Shown: piece after piece, positions 54,317-63,225 of the stretch
How the letters are laid out: each line of letters starts with the position of its first letter
Position numbering within the stretch: the stretch's first letter is position 1
Assembly (NCBI GenBank): GCA_016190665.1
Contig: JACPQD010000079.1
Span: 1 to 64,000, forward strand
Length of the DNA: 64,000 nt
Direction of reading: 5' to 3'
Source of the DNA: Chloroflexota bacterium
GTDB lineage: Bacteria > Chloroflexota > Dehalococcoidia > JACPQD01
Program-made: the position numbers and the translations under genes
The notes under the pieces: generated by a model
Told to the model about the DNA's origin: nothing
The model's database searches: none
Seen by the model: only the letters and a program-made list of their open reading frames with translations

Positions 54317-55009
54317 ATGTCCCTCTTCAGAAGCATAAGAAAAGACATACAGGCCTGCTTCGATCGGGACCCGGCGGCGGTTAGCATTGTTGAAGTGCTG
54401 CTGGCCTACCCGGGCTTTCATGCGCGCCAACTCCACCGCCTGGCGCACTTCCTATGTGGCTGCAGGGTCCCCGTAGTGCCGCGGCTCATCTCCCATTTGG
54501 GTCGTTTCTTCACCGGCATAGAGATCCACCCGGGCGCCAGGATCGGGGAGGGGCTCTTCATCGACCACGGCATGGGCGTGGTCATCGGGGAGACGGCGGA
54601 GATCGGGGACGACTGCGTGCTCTACCAGGGCGTGACTCTCGGCGGCACCAGCCACAGGCGGGCGAAGCGCCACCCCACCCTGGGAAACAACGTCGTAGTG
54701 GGCGCTGGCGCCCAACTCATCGGGGCCATCACCATCGGCGACAACGTCAAAGTCGGCGCCGGTTCCGTGGTGACCATTTGCGTTCCCAGCAATGCCACCG
54801 TTGTCGGCGTGCCCGGCCGCATCGTTTCCATCCGCAATCCCGACACCGATACCGTGGAGAAACTTCCCGATCCCGAGGGCGAGGCCATCGAGCGCCTGCA
54901 GCAGAAAGTTGCCGAGCTCGATGAGAAGGTATCTGCGCTGGAGGCTATCATCAAGAATGGCCAGCGGCCTAGCGCCGACATCCCCGTGGTCACCCACCCC
55001 CAGTTATGA
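54317..55009 (+). CDS. cysE: Serine O-acetyltransferase
   Basis: A 230-residue acetyltransferase: N-terminal helices ([38 protein letters not shown]), then the left-handed beta-helix of hexapeptide repeats ([29 protein letters not shown]) with the catalytic Asp and His. A C-terminal coiled tail follows. It makes O-acetylserine for cysteine synthesis; cysS follows, so cysteine supply and use are neighbours. GAGAGGGAGGGGGAGCT precedes the ATG. Confidence 0.95.
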   Translation: MSLFRSIRKDIQACFDRDPAAVSIVEVLLAYPGFHARQLHRLAHFLCGCRVPVVPRLISHLGRFFTGIEIHPGARIGEGLFIDHGMGVVIGETAEIGDDCVLYQGVTLGGTSHRRAKRHPTLGNNVVVGAGAQLIGAITIGDNVKVGAGSVVTICVPSNATVVGVPGRIVSIRNPDTDTVEKLPDPEGEAIERLQQKVAELDEKVSALEAIIKNGQRPSADIPVVTHPQL

Positions 55010-55227
55010 GTTATGAGTTGTGAGTTGTGAATTCAACACTCACCACTCAAGACTCAGAACCCGTCACCCCCCCTTAATCCCCCCGTCCACGGGGGGAAAT
55101 TCGCGCCCTCATTCATCGTTCACCACTCATCATTACCCTATCCCCTATAACCTACAACCTGCAACCTATCTGTGATAAGATAGACTTCGAAAAACCGCAC
55201 ATCGCCAGGCTGACAGAAGGAGCCCAA
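55010..55227. repeat. Short direct repeats between cysE and cysS
   Basis: AGTTATGAG/AGTTGTGAG repeats at 55004-55032 and CACTCACCACTCAAG/TTCACCACTCATC nearby, with C-rich runs. No gene is visible. Confidence 0.45.
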
Positions 55228-56589
55228 ATGAAAATCTATAGTACGCTCAGCGGACAGAAAGAGGAGTTTCTGCCGCAGGGCGACCCCCTCCGGATGTACG
55301 TCTGCGGGGTCACGCCCTATGACGACTGCCATATCGGCCACGCCATGAGCTATATCATCTTCGACGTTATCCGCCGCTATCTGGAGTTCCGGGGCTACCA
55401 CGTCAAACACGTTCAGAATTTCACCGATATCGACGACAAGATCATCAACCGGGCCAACCGCCTGGGCGTGCCCGCTCAGGAACTGGCGGCCAGGTTCATC
55501 GACCAGTATTTCGCCGATATGGATGCCCTGAACATCCAGCGCGCCCACGTCTACCCAAGGGCGACCGAGGAGGTCCCCAAGATCATCGAGCTGGTGCAGG
55601 GCCTTATCGCGAAAGGCAAGGCCTACGAGGCGAAAGGCGACGTCTACTTCCGCGTCGAGACCGCCAACAACTACGGCAAGCTCAGCCACCGTACTCTGGA
55701 CGGCATGATGGCAGGGGCGCGCATCGAGCCCGGCGAGGCCAAGCAGCATCCCCTGGATTTCGCTCTCTGGAAGGCGGCCAAGCCTGGGGAGCCGAACTGG
55801 GAGAGCCCCTGGGGGCCGGGGCGACCGGGCTGGCACATCGAGTGCAGCGCCATGTCTCTGAAGTACCTGGGCGAGACCATCGATATCCACGGCGGGGGCC
55901 AGGACCTCATCTTCCCCCACCACGAGAACGAGATCGCCCAGTCGGAAGCCTTCACCGGCAAGACGCCGTTCGTCAAATACTGGCTGCATAACGGCCTGCT
56001 GCGCCTGGGCGAGGAGAAGATGAGCAAGTCGCTGGGCAACCTCATCACTGTCAAGGAGATCCTCACCCGCTACAGCGCCGACGCCCTGCGGCTCTTTGTC
56101 CTCAGCTCCAACTATACCAGCCCGCTCACCTACACCGAGGAGGGGGTCGCCGCTGCGGAGCGAGGCGCCGAAAGGCTGCGGTCGGCGGCAGCGTTGGAGG
56201 GTGGGACCGGCGAAGCGCTGGACGCCAGCGCATGCCGCGGGAACTTCATTCAGGCCATGGACGACGACTTCAACAGTGCTCAGGCGGTGGCCGTCCTCTT
56301 CGACCTGGCGCGCGACCTCAACCGCGCCCAGACGGAAGGCAAGAGCATCGTGGAGGCCAGGGCGACCCTGGTCGAGTTGGCTGGGGTCCTGGGTCTCACC
56401 CTGAAGGCGCGAGAGAAGAAAGAGCTTTTGGGCGCGGGCCCCTTCATCGACCTCCTGATTTCCACGCGCGCCGACCTGCGCGCCGCCAAACAGTTCCAGC
56501 TCGCCGACCGGATCCGCTCCCAGCTCGCGGAGCTGGGTGTTCTTCTGGAGGACACGCCCAAAGGCACGGTGTGGAAGGCGAGGGAGTAG
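55228..56589 (+). CDS. cysS: Cysteinyl-tRNA synthetase
   Basis: A 453-residue class I synthetase. The zinc ligand region [17 protein letters not shown] contains the HIGH motif, WHIECSAM and the [16 protein letters not shown] pocket are present, and the KMSKS loop is [19 protein letters not shown] precedes the ATG. The last 30 codons have a diverged duplicate at 58107-58199 in the toxin-antitoxin cluster that follows. Confidence 0.97.
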   Translation: MKIYSTLSGQKEEFLPQGDPLRMYVCGVTPYDDCHIGHAMSYIIFDVIRRYLEFRGYHVKHVQNFTDIDDKIINRANRLGVPAQELAARFIDQYFADMDALNIQRAHVYPRATEEVPKIIELVQGLIAKGKAYEAKGDVYFRVETANNYGKLSHRTLDGMMAGARIEPGEAKQHPLDFALWKAAKPGEPNWESPWGPGRPGWHIECSAMSLKYLGETIDIHGGGQDLIFPHHENEIAQSEAFTGKTPFVKYWLHNGLLRLGEEKMSKSLGNLITVKEILTRYSADALRLFVLSSNYTSPLTYTEEGVAAAERGAERLRSAAALEGGTGEALDASACRGNFIQAMDDDFNSAQAVAVLFDLARDLNRAQTEGKSIVEARATLVELAGVLGLTLKAREKKELLGAGPFIDLLISTRADLRAAKQFQLADRIRSQLAELGVLLEDTPKGTVWKARE

Positions 56590-56601
56590 GGCAACTGAGC
56601 C

Positions 56602-56820
56602 GTGAAACTCGCATATTACCCTGACACAGACTCGCTCTACATCGATCTGTCAGGTAAGACCAGCGTCGACAGCCGCGAGATATCCGAAGGTGTAGTCCTC
56701 GACTACGATGAAGCTGGCAACGTTGTCGGCATAGACATAGACAATGCCAGCAGAAAGGTCGACCTGAAGGAGCTTATGCTGAGCAAGGTGCCCTTCTCTG
56801 AACAGACCATGGTGGGCTAA
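56602..56820 (+). CDS. DUF2283 protein, copy 1
   Basis: A 72-residue DUF2283 protein (YYPDTDSLYIDLSGKTSVDSREISEGVVLDYDEAGNVVGIDIDNAS) starting at a GTG 12 bases after the cysS stop. It differs at only four residues from the copy at 58499. In that copy a DUF4258-like toxin gene precedes it; here cysS does, so the toxin was lost or never copied. An antitoxin role is inferred. Confidence 0.82.
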   Translation: MKLAYYPDTDSLYIDLSGKTSVDSREISEGVVLDYDEAGNVVGIDIDNASRKVDLKELMLSKVPFSEQTMVG

Positions 56821-56843
56821 GCATGGCTCACAACGGAGGTCCC

Positions 56844-57042
56844 ATGAAGTATAAGATTGCATTGCAGAAGACTGAAGAAGGATTCAGTGTCTCGGTCCCC
56901 GCACTCCCTGGCTGTTGGTCTCAGGGAGCCACCGAGGAGGAAGCTGTCGGCTAACATCCAGGATGCAATCAAGGAATATCTGGCTGCACGCGAGGAACTT
57001 CTGCGTGACTCGGTCATTCGCGACGTCGAGGCGGCTGGATAG
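56844..57042 (+). pseudogene. HicB-like antitoxin gene, frameshifted
   Basis: MKYKIALQKTEEGFSVSVPALPGCW ... EEEAV is the HicB N-terminal pattern, but a stop arises at 56952. Removing one G at 56949-56950 restores ANIQDAIKEYLAAREELLRDSVIRDVEAAG to 57042, a normal HicB end. GGAGGTCCC precedes the ATG. It is either inactive or a sequencing error. Confidence 0.7.
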
Positions 57043-57085
57043 CTGCCTATTGCACATGAGGCGCTGTTTGCCATAGAATCTCTGC

Positions 57086-57391
57086 ATGCAGGATATCGTA
57101 TTCTCCAAGGGCAACGTCCCGATTCGTCTTACCGATGAGCGGTGGGCGCACATCAGCGAAGAGCATAACGAGTTGGCCGGATTGCGGTTGGAGGTCCTCG
57201 AAACGGTTGCCAATCCGTCAACGATTCCGGAGGGGAGATACGGGGCACTTCTTGCAGTCCGTCAAGTTGACCGCAGAAAGTATATCGTTGTGGCTTACCG
57301 GGAACTGGATAGTGACGGTTTCATCATAACAGCATTCATCACGAGCCGCAAAGCGTTCTTTACAAGGAGAAGACAACTATGGCGAGTATAG
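57086..57391 (+). CDS. PBECR/toxin-like protein
   Basis: A 101-residue protein of the pattern VRLTDERWAHISEEHNEL ... EVLETVANPSTIPEGRYGALLAVR ... KYIVVAYRELDSDGFIITAFITS, seen in a family of small RNase-like toxins (PBECR / barnase-RelE-like). Its end overlaps the following DUF2283 gene by 13 bases, forming a toxin-antitoxin-like pair. Activity has not been assumed beyond family resemblance. Confidence 0.7.
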   Translation: MQDIVFSKGNVPIRLTDERWAHISEEHNELAGLRLEVLETVANPSTIPEGRYGALLAVRQVDRRKYIVVAYRELDSDGFIITAFITSRKAFFTRRRQLWRV

Positions 57392-57657
57392 CGATTCAAG
57401 AGTACCTCGACCTTATTCCGGCTGTTACACATGCGCCACGGGGTTACCTGTGGTCATCATATGATCCGGAGGCAGACGTGCTGTATATCAACTTCAAAAA
57501 GCCCAGCCGCGCCACGGACAGCGAGCTCACGGATGACGACGTCATCATCAGATATGAGGGGAAAGAGGTCATAGGTCTCACCATACTGCATATGAGCAAA
57601 CGTAAGACAAAGGGGCGAGCCAGTCGCTCCGGCCGGCGCGCCACGGCGCCGGCCTGA
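57379..57657 (+). CDS. DUF2283 protein paired with PBECR-like toxin
   Basis: A 92-residue DUF2283 member (YDPEADVLYINFKKPSRATDSELTDDDVIIRYEGKEVIGLTIL), more diverged than the other copies and ending in a basic tail. It overlaps the toxin-like gene before it by 13 bases and follows the order toxin then partner, which suggests it is the antitoxin of the pair. Confidence 0.78.
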   Translation: MASIAIQEYLDLIPAVTHAPRGYLWSSYDPEADVLYINFKKPSRATDSELTDDDVIIRYEGKEVIGLTILHMSKRKTKGRASRSGRRATAPA

Positions 57658-57666
57658 CCTCAGCAA

Positions 57667-57795
57667 ATGAAAGAAAGCGCTCGATACGTGAAGATCTTGG
57701 AGCGGTCGGAAGAGGACCAGTGCTACGTCGGAAGCTCGCTGGGCTTGATCTACGGCGGGTGCCACGGAGACAACGAAAAAGAGATCAGCATATGA
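57667..57795 (+). pseudogene. Truncated HicB-like gene copy
   Basis: A 42-codon reading (MKESARYVKILERSEEDQ ... GCHGDNE) matching the first 37 residues of the 64-residue gene at 58760, then cut and run into the start of the higA-like gene (overlapping ATGA). It is a broken duplicate. Confidence 0.7.
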
Positions 57796-58100
57796 AAACG
57801 ACGAAAATGGCCCCGATACATCCGGGGGAGATCCTTGACGAGCATTTCCTCAAACCCCTGGGCATCAGCCAGTACAGGTTGTCCAAAGACATCTACGTTC
57901 CCCCCCGCCGGATCAACGAGATAGTCCACGGCAAGCGTTCCATCACCGCCGACACCGCCCTGAGATTGGCCCGTTATTTCAACCTCTCCGAGCGGTTCTG
58001 GCTCAATCTCCAGGCGAGGTACGACCTCGAAGCCGAGAAGGACAAGCTCGCCGGACGAATCGAAACGGAAGTCAAGGTCTTGGAAGTGCAGAGGGCGTGA
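57792..58100 (+). CDS. HigA-like antitoxin, copy A
   Basis: A 102-residue helix-turn-helix antitoxin (APIHPGEILDEHFLKPLGISQYRLSKDI ... NEIVHGKRSITADTALRLARYF), close to full identity with the gene at 59457. No HigB toxin is adjacent; the ATG overlaps the truncated HicB-like frame. In the same frame, seven bases past its stop, begins the copy of the cysS 3' end. Confidence 0.85.
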   Translation: MKTTKMAPIHPGEILDEHFLKPLGISQYRLSKDIYVPPRRINEIVHGKRSITADTALRLARYFNLSERFWLNLQARYDLEAEKDKLAGRIETEVKVLEVQRA

Positions 58101-58106
58101 ACGGGC

Positions 58107-58199
58107 CAGGTCGCGGACAGCATCCTCGGCCAGTTCGCCGAGAAGGGCATCCCCCCGGAAGACATGCCCAAAGGCACGGTGTGGAAGGCGAAGGAGTAA
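58107..58199 (+). pseudogene. Diverged copy of the cysS 3' end
   Basis: Thirty codons ([30 protein letters not shown], stop) align without gaps to the last 30 residues of cysS, 19 identical. It shows that a block including the cysS end was duplicated into the toxin-antitoxin cluster. Confidence 0.75.
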
Positions 58200-58259
58200 G
58201 GGCAACCGAGCTTTGCCGCTGGGCCGGATAGGCGCCACGAACCGATGAAGGGGCCGTGA

Positions 58260-58502
58260 GTGAGAGATTACAGGTTCACGGATTATTTCGAAAATGAAGT
58301 CCTGCGGAAACGCCCCTACATTAAGAAGGAGTGGTGCATTCGGGTCATTGAGAATCCCCTACGAAGTGAGCCCCAAGAAGGCAATCGGTATCGTTTCTGG
58401 GGCATAATAGAAGAACTCGGCGGCCGGGTGTTGAGGGTTGTGACGCTTTCCGACAAGCTTACCATACACAATGCGTTTCCCGACAGGGGGTTTAAGGCAT
58501 GA
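58260..58502 (+). CDS. DUF4258-like toxin-type protein
   Basis: An 80-residue basic protein (RDYRFTDYFENEVLRKRPYIKKEWCIRVIENPLRSEPQEGNRYRFWGIIEELGGRVLRVVTLSD). It resembles DUF4258-type RNase-like toxins that pair with DUF2283. The start is a GTG, and its stop overlaps the DUF2283 ATG (ATGA), so the two are coupled as a toxin-antitoxin-like pair. Confidence 0.75.
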   Translation: MRDYRFTDYFENEVLRKRPYIKKEWCIRVIENPLRSEPQEGNRYRFWGIIEELGGRVLRVVTLSDKLTIHNAFPDRGFKA

Positions 58503-58717
58503 AACTGAGATATTACCCTGATACAGACTCACTCTATATCGATCTGTCAGGCAAGTCCAGCGTGGACAGTCGCGAGATATCCGAGGGTGTAGTACTCGAC
58601 TACGATGAAGCCGGCAATCTTGTCGGCATAGACATAGATAATGCGAGCAGAAAAGTCGACCTTAAGGAACTCATGCTCAGCAAGGTACCCTTCACTGAAC
58701 AGACCATGGTGGGCTAA
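58499..58717 (+). CDS. DUF2283 protein, copy 2
   Basis: A 72-residue protein with 68 residues identical to the copy at 56602, overlapping the DUF4258-like gene by 4 bases. The near identity shows recent duplication or gene conversion within the cluster. It is the probable antitoxin of the pair. Confidence 0.85.
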   Translation: MKLRYYPDTDSLYIDLSGKSSVDSREISEGVVLDYDEAGNLVGIDIDNASRKVDLKELMLSKVPFTEQTMVG

Positions 58718-58759
58718 CACCTCTTCCCTGGCGTCGTTGTCTATCCAGGAGTCGAGGAA

Positions 58760-58954
58760 ATGAAAGAAAGCTCTCGATATGTCAAGATCGTCGAGTGGTC
58801 GGAAGAGGATCAGTGCTATGTCGGAAGCTCGCCGGGCTTGATCTACGGCGGGTGCCACGGGGACAACGAATGGTACGTCTTCGACGAGCTTTGCCGAATT
58901 GTCGAGGAAGCCATCGAACTGCATAAGGTGAGGCGACGATCGTTCGTCGCCTGA
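58760..58954 (+). CDS. HicB-like small protein
   Basis: A 64-residue protein (MKESSRYVKIVEWSEEDQCYVGSSPGLIYGGCHGDNEWYVFDELCRIVEEAIEL) with the short HicB beta-fold. The intact version of the truncated copy at 57667. GAGGAA precedes the ATG. It has no DNA-binding tail and no direct HicA neighbour, so its partner is unclear. Confidence 0.75.
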   Translation: MKESSRYVKIVEWSEEDQCYVGSSPGLIYGGCHGDNEWYVFDELCRIVEEAIELHKVRRRSFVA

Positions 58955-58968
58955 AAGGGGCAAACCTC

Positions 58969-59199
58969 ATGCCAAGGGAGAGAAAGCGAAAAGTAACTTA
59001 TGAGATAGTCCTGGAACCGAGCGAGGAGGGCGGCTTCACCGCTTACGCGCCTTCCCTGAAAGGGTGCGTCTCCGAAGGAGAGACCGAGGAAGAGGCGCTG
59101 GAGAACATCAAAGACGCCATCTCGCTCTGGCTAAAGACATGGGAGGATATTGCCGCGGAGAAGAAGGGAATGCTCCGAAGGGTTGAGGTCAGCGTGTGA
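58969..59199 (+). CDS. hicB: HicB-family antitoxin
   Basis: A 76-residue HicB: VTYEIVLEPSEEGGFTAYAPSLKGCVSEGETEEEALENIKDAISLWL. It lacks a C-terminal helix-turn-helix domain. The stop overlaps the hicA start (GTGA), giving the hicB-hicA order. Confidence 0.9.
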   Translation: MPRERKRKVTYEIVLEPSEEGGFTAYAPSLKGCVSEGETEEEALENIKDAISLWLKTWEDIAAEKKGMLRRVEVSV

Positions 59200-59378
59200 G
59201 CAAGCCCGCTGATCTGTCCTGCGAGAGGATCGTTCGGGCCTTGGAGCGGGACGGCTTCGTGATCAAGCGACAGGGTAAGCATCTCTCCATGTACAGCGCC
59301 AAGCGAGATGTGGTGGCGGTGATTCCAAGGCACAACCCAGTGAAGCGGACGACGCTGCTTCGCATCCTCAAAGGATAG
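59196..59378 (+). CDS. hicA: HicA-family mRNA interferase toxin
   Basis: A 60-residue HicA with the catalytic His in QGKHLSMYS and the VIPRHNPVKRTTLLRILKG end. The start is a GTG overlapping hicB. It would cleave mRNA when free of HicB. Confidence 0.9.
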   Translation: MSKPADLSCERIVRALERDGFVIKRQGKHLSMYSAKRDVVAVIPRHNPVKRTTLLRILKG

Positions 59379-59456
59379 ATATGACCCTCGAAGAGTTCCA
59401 GAGGCTTATGTAACGATGACTTGGGAGTGTGGGGCTTCCACCAGGAGGTCAGCGCG

Positions 59457-59771
59457 ATGACGACAAGTAAGGTGGCCCCGATACATCCGGGAGAGATCCT
59501 TAACGAGGATTTCCTCAAGCCCTTGGGCATCAGCCAGTACAGGTTGTCCAGGGATATCAATGTTCCTTCCTGCCGCATCAACGAGATAGTCCACGGCAAG
59601 CGTTCCATCACCGCCGATACCGCCCTTAGATTGTCCCGTTATTTCGACCTTTCGGAGCGGTTCTGGCTCAATCTCCAGGCGAGGTACGACCTCGAAGCCG
59701 AGAAGGACAAGCTCGCCGGACGAATCGAAACGGAAGTCAAGGTCTTGGAAGTGCAAAGAAGCGAGCGATGA
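59457..59771 (+). CDS. HigA-like antitoxin, copy B
   Basis: A 104-residue helix-turn-helix antitoxin, close duplicate of 57792. AGGAGGTCAGCG precedes the ATG. There is no HigB-like gene next to it. Both copies share RIETEVKVLEVQR at the end, showing a duplicated segment. Confidence 0.85.
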   Translation: MTTSKVAPIHPGEILNEDFLKPLGISQYRLSRDINVPSCRINEIVHGKRSITADTALRLSRYFDLSERFWLNLQARYDLEAEKDKLAGRIETEVKVLEVQRSER

Positions 59772-59901
59772 CGAACGGCGGCGCTGTGCAATTGGAGGAC
59801 ACGGCAGAAGGTCTAGTGGCGGAAACGGCGGGAATGAGGGCAGCGGAGCGCACATCCGTTGGCCCCTCGCCAGACAAAGCTTCAACGAGGAGCAATGGAT
59901 T

Positions 59902-60957
59902 ATGCGATTGTACGGCGTAGAGCCAGACGGCAAATTCAAGGAATTCGTCGCGACGCCATTCCAGCATGACCATGAAGAAGCCATCTTAGAGGACTGGCTG
60001 GAACACAACCCGGACGGAATTGTCGAGGACGGCAGCCTGCTCATTATCGGTCGTCAAGTCAATACGAATCTCAACAGCACAATAGACCTGCTCGCTTTGG
60101 ACCGGGGCGGCAATGTTGTGGTTATCGAATTGAAGAGGGATCGAACGCCTCGGGAAACCCTCGCTCAAGCTCTGGAATATGCTTCCTTCGCTGAGCGGCT
60201 CGACGCGGAACAACTTGAAGGAATACTGCGGACCTACATGAGTGACGAATCCCTGACACTCGCCGACTACCACAGAGGATACTTTGAGCTTGCCCCACAA
60301 GAGGCGGTCTCATTCAATAAAGACCAGCGCATATTTGTCGTGGGGCAACGTGTGACCAGCGACATCAGGCAGACTGCATCGTTCCTGCGTGCTAAAGGCA
60401 TCCGAGTGACTTGCGTCGAGTTCTCCTTTTTTCAAGCTGACGGAGGCACTAAGCTCTTGTCCCAGGAGATCGTGGTGGGGAATGAGCTGCCTAAACCGCA
60501 ACGGGTTTCCTCAGGGTCCTTACCGGTCGTCACCCTCGAGGCCTTCATTACGAGCCTGGATAAGAACGGAGCCCTTTTCGAAAGGATTCTCGATTTTGCG
60601 CGGGAGCGGTCCATGCCAGTTCACTGGGGCACCAAAGGCTTCTCGCTCAATGCCGACTTGGATGGAAGCCACGTCGTCGTCTGCTTCGGTTTCCCACCAG
60701 CGTCTGTGTATGGGCAATCGCTCTACACGGCCTTCTTTGGGCACGGAAGCCTGGCGGCCAAGACGGCGGTACCTGGGCACGTAGGGAAAGAGCTCCGTGA
60801 AACGGCCCTTGCCACAGGGCTGTTCCGCCCTGCCGGACGTGAACTGAGGTGCTCAGTGAACAAGATGTTTTCGATAGAAGAAATTGACAGGGTCCTCTCA
60901 TGGCTTGACGAAGTTGCTTCCGCCGTAAAGAAGTACGGACTGAAAGCGCCCGATTGA
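59902..60957 (+). CDS. PD-(D/E)XK nuclease-like protein (DUF91/NucS-like)
   Basis: A 351-residue protein. The N-terminal third holds a nuclease core: DWLEHNP, then STIDLLALDRGGNVVVIELKRDRTPRETLAQALEYASF, in which Asp and E-L-K match the PD-(D/E)XK signature. The remainder (about 200 residues) is unrecognised. It lies inside the toxin-antitoxin cluster, with no obvious partner. It could be a defence or repair nuclease. Confidence 0.78.
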   Translation: MRLYGVEPDGKFKEFVATPFQHDHEEAILEDWLEHNPDGIVEDGSLLIIGRQVNTNLNSTIDLLALDRGGNVVVIELKRDRTPRETLAQALEYASFAERLDAEQLEGILRTYMSDESLTLADYHRGYFELAPQEAVSFNKDQRIFVVGQRVTSDIRQTASFLRAKGIRVTCVEFSFFQADGGTKLLSQEIVVGNELPKPQRVSSGSLPVVTLEAFITSLDKNGALFERILDFARERSMPVHWGTKGFSLNADLDGSHVVVCFGFPPASVYGQSLYTAFFGHGSLAAKTAVPGHVGKELRETALATGLFRPAGRELRCSVNKMFSIEEIDRVLSWLDEVASAVKKYGLKAPD

Positions 60958-61042
60958 GAAGCGTTGGCTGGCTGACAGGGCGGACTTCCCACCCCATCAC
61001 TACTCACCTGCGAACCATCGCACTCCGTGGAGGGGAAAGGAC

Positions 61043-61243
61043 ATGACTAAGGTCGAGAAACTGGAAGAGGAAATCAAGAAGCTTAGCCGCTCCGAGCTAG
61101 CGGCTTTTCGAGAGTGGTTCCGCGCGCACGACTCCGACGAATGGGACCGACAGATCGAAGAGGACATCCTGGCAGGGAAGCTCGACAAACTCGCCGATGA
61201 GGCCATCGCGGAGTACAAGGCCGGAAGGGCGCGGGAGCTTTGA
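61043..61243 (+). CDS. Small antitoxin of a RelE/ParE-type pair
   Basis: A 66-residue acidic protein (VEKLEEEIKKLSRSELAAFREWFRAHDSDEWDRQIEEDILAGKLDKLADEAIAEYKAGRA), a common addiction-module antitoxin pattern. GGAGGGGAAAGGAC precedes the ATG. It overlaps the toxin gene by 4 bases. Confidence 0.85.
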   Translation: MTKVEKLEEEIKKLSRSELAAFREWFRAHDSDEWDRQIEEDILAGKLDKLADEAIAEYKAGRAREL

Positions 61244-61503
61244 GGCACTTCGCCTCCTCCAGCTTCTGGGCGCTTCGGCGTCGGCTTCCGAAGGCCGTGC
61301 GCGAACTGGCGCACAGGAATCTCGATCTGCTTATGGTTGACCCCTCACATCCTTCGCTTGGCTTCAAGAAGATCGGCAGATACAGAGCTATTCGTGTTGG
61401 TCTTCATTACAGAGCCCTGGCTGTCGAAACACCGGAGGGACTGCAATGGTTTTGGATCGGCAGTCACTCCCGCTACGATAGGCTCGTGAGGCGGCTGAAG
61501 TAA
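61240..61503 (+). CDS. RelE/ParE-family toxin
   Basis: An 87-residue toxin (SSSFWALRRRLPKAVRELAHRNLDLLMVDPSHPSLGFKKIGRYRAIRVGLHYRALA ... WIGSHSRYDRLV) with the RelE fold pattern. The antitoxin is encoded just before it. It is likely a ribosome-dependent mRNA interferase. Confidence 0.88.
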   Translation: MRHFASSSFWALRRRLPKAVRELAHRNLDLLMVDPSHPSLGFKKIGRYRAIRVGLHYRALAVETPEGLQWFWIGSHSRYDRLVRRLK

Positions 61504-61584
61504 CGAGCCGGATGTGAGCCGCAGTCGCGCCGCCTCATGAACACCGCCGGTAACCCCGGCTAGATCGGTTTGGCCAAGTAGTGA

Positions 61585-62862
61585 ATGGATAACGACCTCA
61601 AGCTGAGACCCGCTTTCCTCTCCTCCGGCATTAACTTCTTGAAGCGGCAGCACCACGACTGGAAGGTCACGGTCGCGCGGACCTCGCTGGACAAGTTCAC
61701 CTATCAGATGATCTTTCCCTACCTGTCCATCTACATCGTGGCGCTGGGGGCCAGCGCGACGCAGTTGGGCATGGTGAACAGCGTGGGGATGATCGTGGCG
61801 GGCGTCCTCGGCCCCTTCATCGGCTGGCTGATCGACAGGAACGGCCCCAAGAAGATATACCTCGCCGGCATCAGCTTGCTGGCCCTCGCCTACCTGACCT
61901 ATGGCCTCGCGGCGTTCTGGACGGTGACCCTCGTCGCCATGATGGTGTACTGGGTGGGCCATTCCATAAGCACCCATAGCTGTTCCACGGTCTGCGGGAA
62001 TTGCCTGGCAAATAAGGACCGGGCCACGGGCATGATGATCTGCGAGACGGCCGCCGCCGGGCTGCTGGGCATGGCTGGGCCCATGGTGGGCGCCTGGATA
62101 GTCACCACCTCGGGCGGCGTGAATGTCGACGGCATCCGGCCCTTGTTCTACGTGGCCGTGGTCTCCACCATCGGCGCGCTGCTGATCGTGTTCACCAAGC
62201 TCTCCAACCAGAAGTGGGGAGCGATGAGGAAGACCAGCGCCAACGTCTTCCGCGACCTCTACTGGGTGATGAAAGGGGGTCGCAACCTCCGGAGATGGCT
62301 GCTGGTAGCCTCGATCGGCGCCCTGCCCCTGGGCATGGTCTTCCCCTTCTCTCAGGTCTTCGCCCATAAAACGCAAGGCGCCAACGAGTTCGTGTTGGGG
62401 GCCATGGTCACGGGCGCGGCGCTGACCTCCATTGCCTTTGCCATTCCTCTGGGGAGGCTGGCGGACATCGTGGGGCGAAAGAAGGTCCTCTTCATCACCA
62501 TGCCGCTCTTCTGGGCCTCCAACCTCATCCTCGTCTGGGCGCCCAGCCCGGCCTTTCTCATCTTCGCGGGCGTCCTGCAAGGCTTCTACTACATCGGGAG
62601 CCCCATCTCCATGGCCATGGAAAGGGAGCTGGTGCCCGCCGAGAACATGGGCAAGTGGCTGGGGATCACCCGTTTCGTCCGGATGCTGGTGGGCGCCTGC
62701 ATGGCCTTCGCCGCCGGAGTTGTCTGGGATAAGGTCGGCCCGCAATACGTTTTCCTGGCCTTCGTGGCCATTGACCTCCTCTTGAGACTGCCGTTGCTGG
62801 TCAGCATGCCCGAGACGCTGAACTCGCGGTTCGGGAAAGAGGCTTCCGAGCCAATGGCTTGA
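61585..62862 (+). CDS. MFS transporter
   Basis: A 425-residue protein with about twelve membrane segments in two halves and the loop motif GWLIDRNGPKK after segment two, with PLGRLADIVGRKK repeating it in the second half. Substrate is unknown. A start GTG or ATG at 61585 fits. It marks the right end of the toxin-antitoxin cluster. Confidence 0.9.
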   Translation: MDNDLKLRPAFLSSGINFLKRQHHDWKVTVARTSLDKFTYQMIFPYLSIYIVALGASATQLGMVNSVGMIVAGVLGPFIGWLIDRNGPKKIYLAGISLLALAYLTYGLAAFWTVTLVAMMVYWVGHSISTHSCSTVCGNCLANKDRATGMMICETAAAGLLGMAGPMVGAWIVTTSGGVNVDGIRPLFYVAVVSTIGALLIVFTKLSNQKWGAMRKTSANVFRDLYWVMKGGRNLRRWLLVASIGALPLGMVFPFSQVFAHKTQGANEFVLGAMVTGAALTSIAFAIPLGRLADIVGRKKVLFITMPLFWASNLILVWAPSPAFLIFAGVLQGFYYIGSPISMAMERELVPAENMGKWLGITRFVRMLVGACMAFAAGVVWDKVGPQYVFLAFVAIDLLLRLPLLVSMPETLNSRFGKEASEPMA

Positions 62863-62928
62863 TGTACGGCGATGCAGCGTATACTATGTAATTACGGGTC
62901 GCATTCAAGCCAGTCATGGGAGAGGACC

Positions 62929-63225
62929 ATGCCCCTGAGCACCAAGACACGCATTATCAAGATCGTCAACTCGCAGGGCATCCGCATACCCAAGCGGCTC
63001 CTCGACCAGGCTGGGCTCGGTAAGGAAGTCGAGCTGGAGGTGCGGTACGGTGAAATAGTGGTCCGCTCAGCGAAGCGTCCGCGCCACGATTGGGAAGAGC
63101 GGTTCGCCCGGATGGCAGAGCTCGGAGATGACCGACTGCTTGATCCGGAAGCTGTCGTCCTCACCAGTTGGGACGCCGACGAATGGGAATGGGACTCGGC
63201 CAGGAGGCGAAAGTCATGCGAGTAG
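62929..63225 (+). CDS. AbrB/MazE-family antitoxin-like protein
   Basis: A 98-residue protein with an N-terminal SpoVT/AbrB fold (TRIIKIVNSQGIRIPKRLLDQAGLGKEVELEV) and the acidic tail of MazE proteins (HDWEERFARMAELGDDRLLDPEAV ... WDADEWEW). AGAGGACC precedes the ATG. No MazF follows; its stop overlaps the start of an EEP-family nuclease gene by 10 bases. Confidence 0.85.
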   Translation: MPLSTKTRIIKIVNSQGIRIPKRLLDQAGLGKEVELEVRYGEIVVRSAKRPRHDWEERFARMAELGDDRLLDPEAVVLTSWDADEWEWDSARRRKSCE

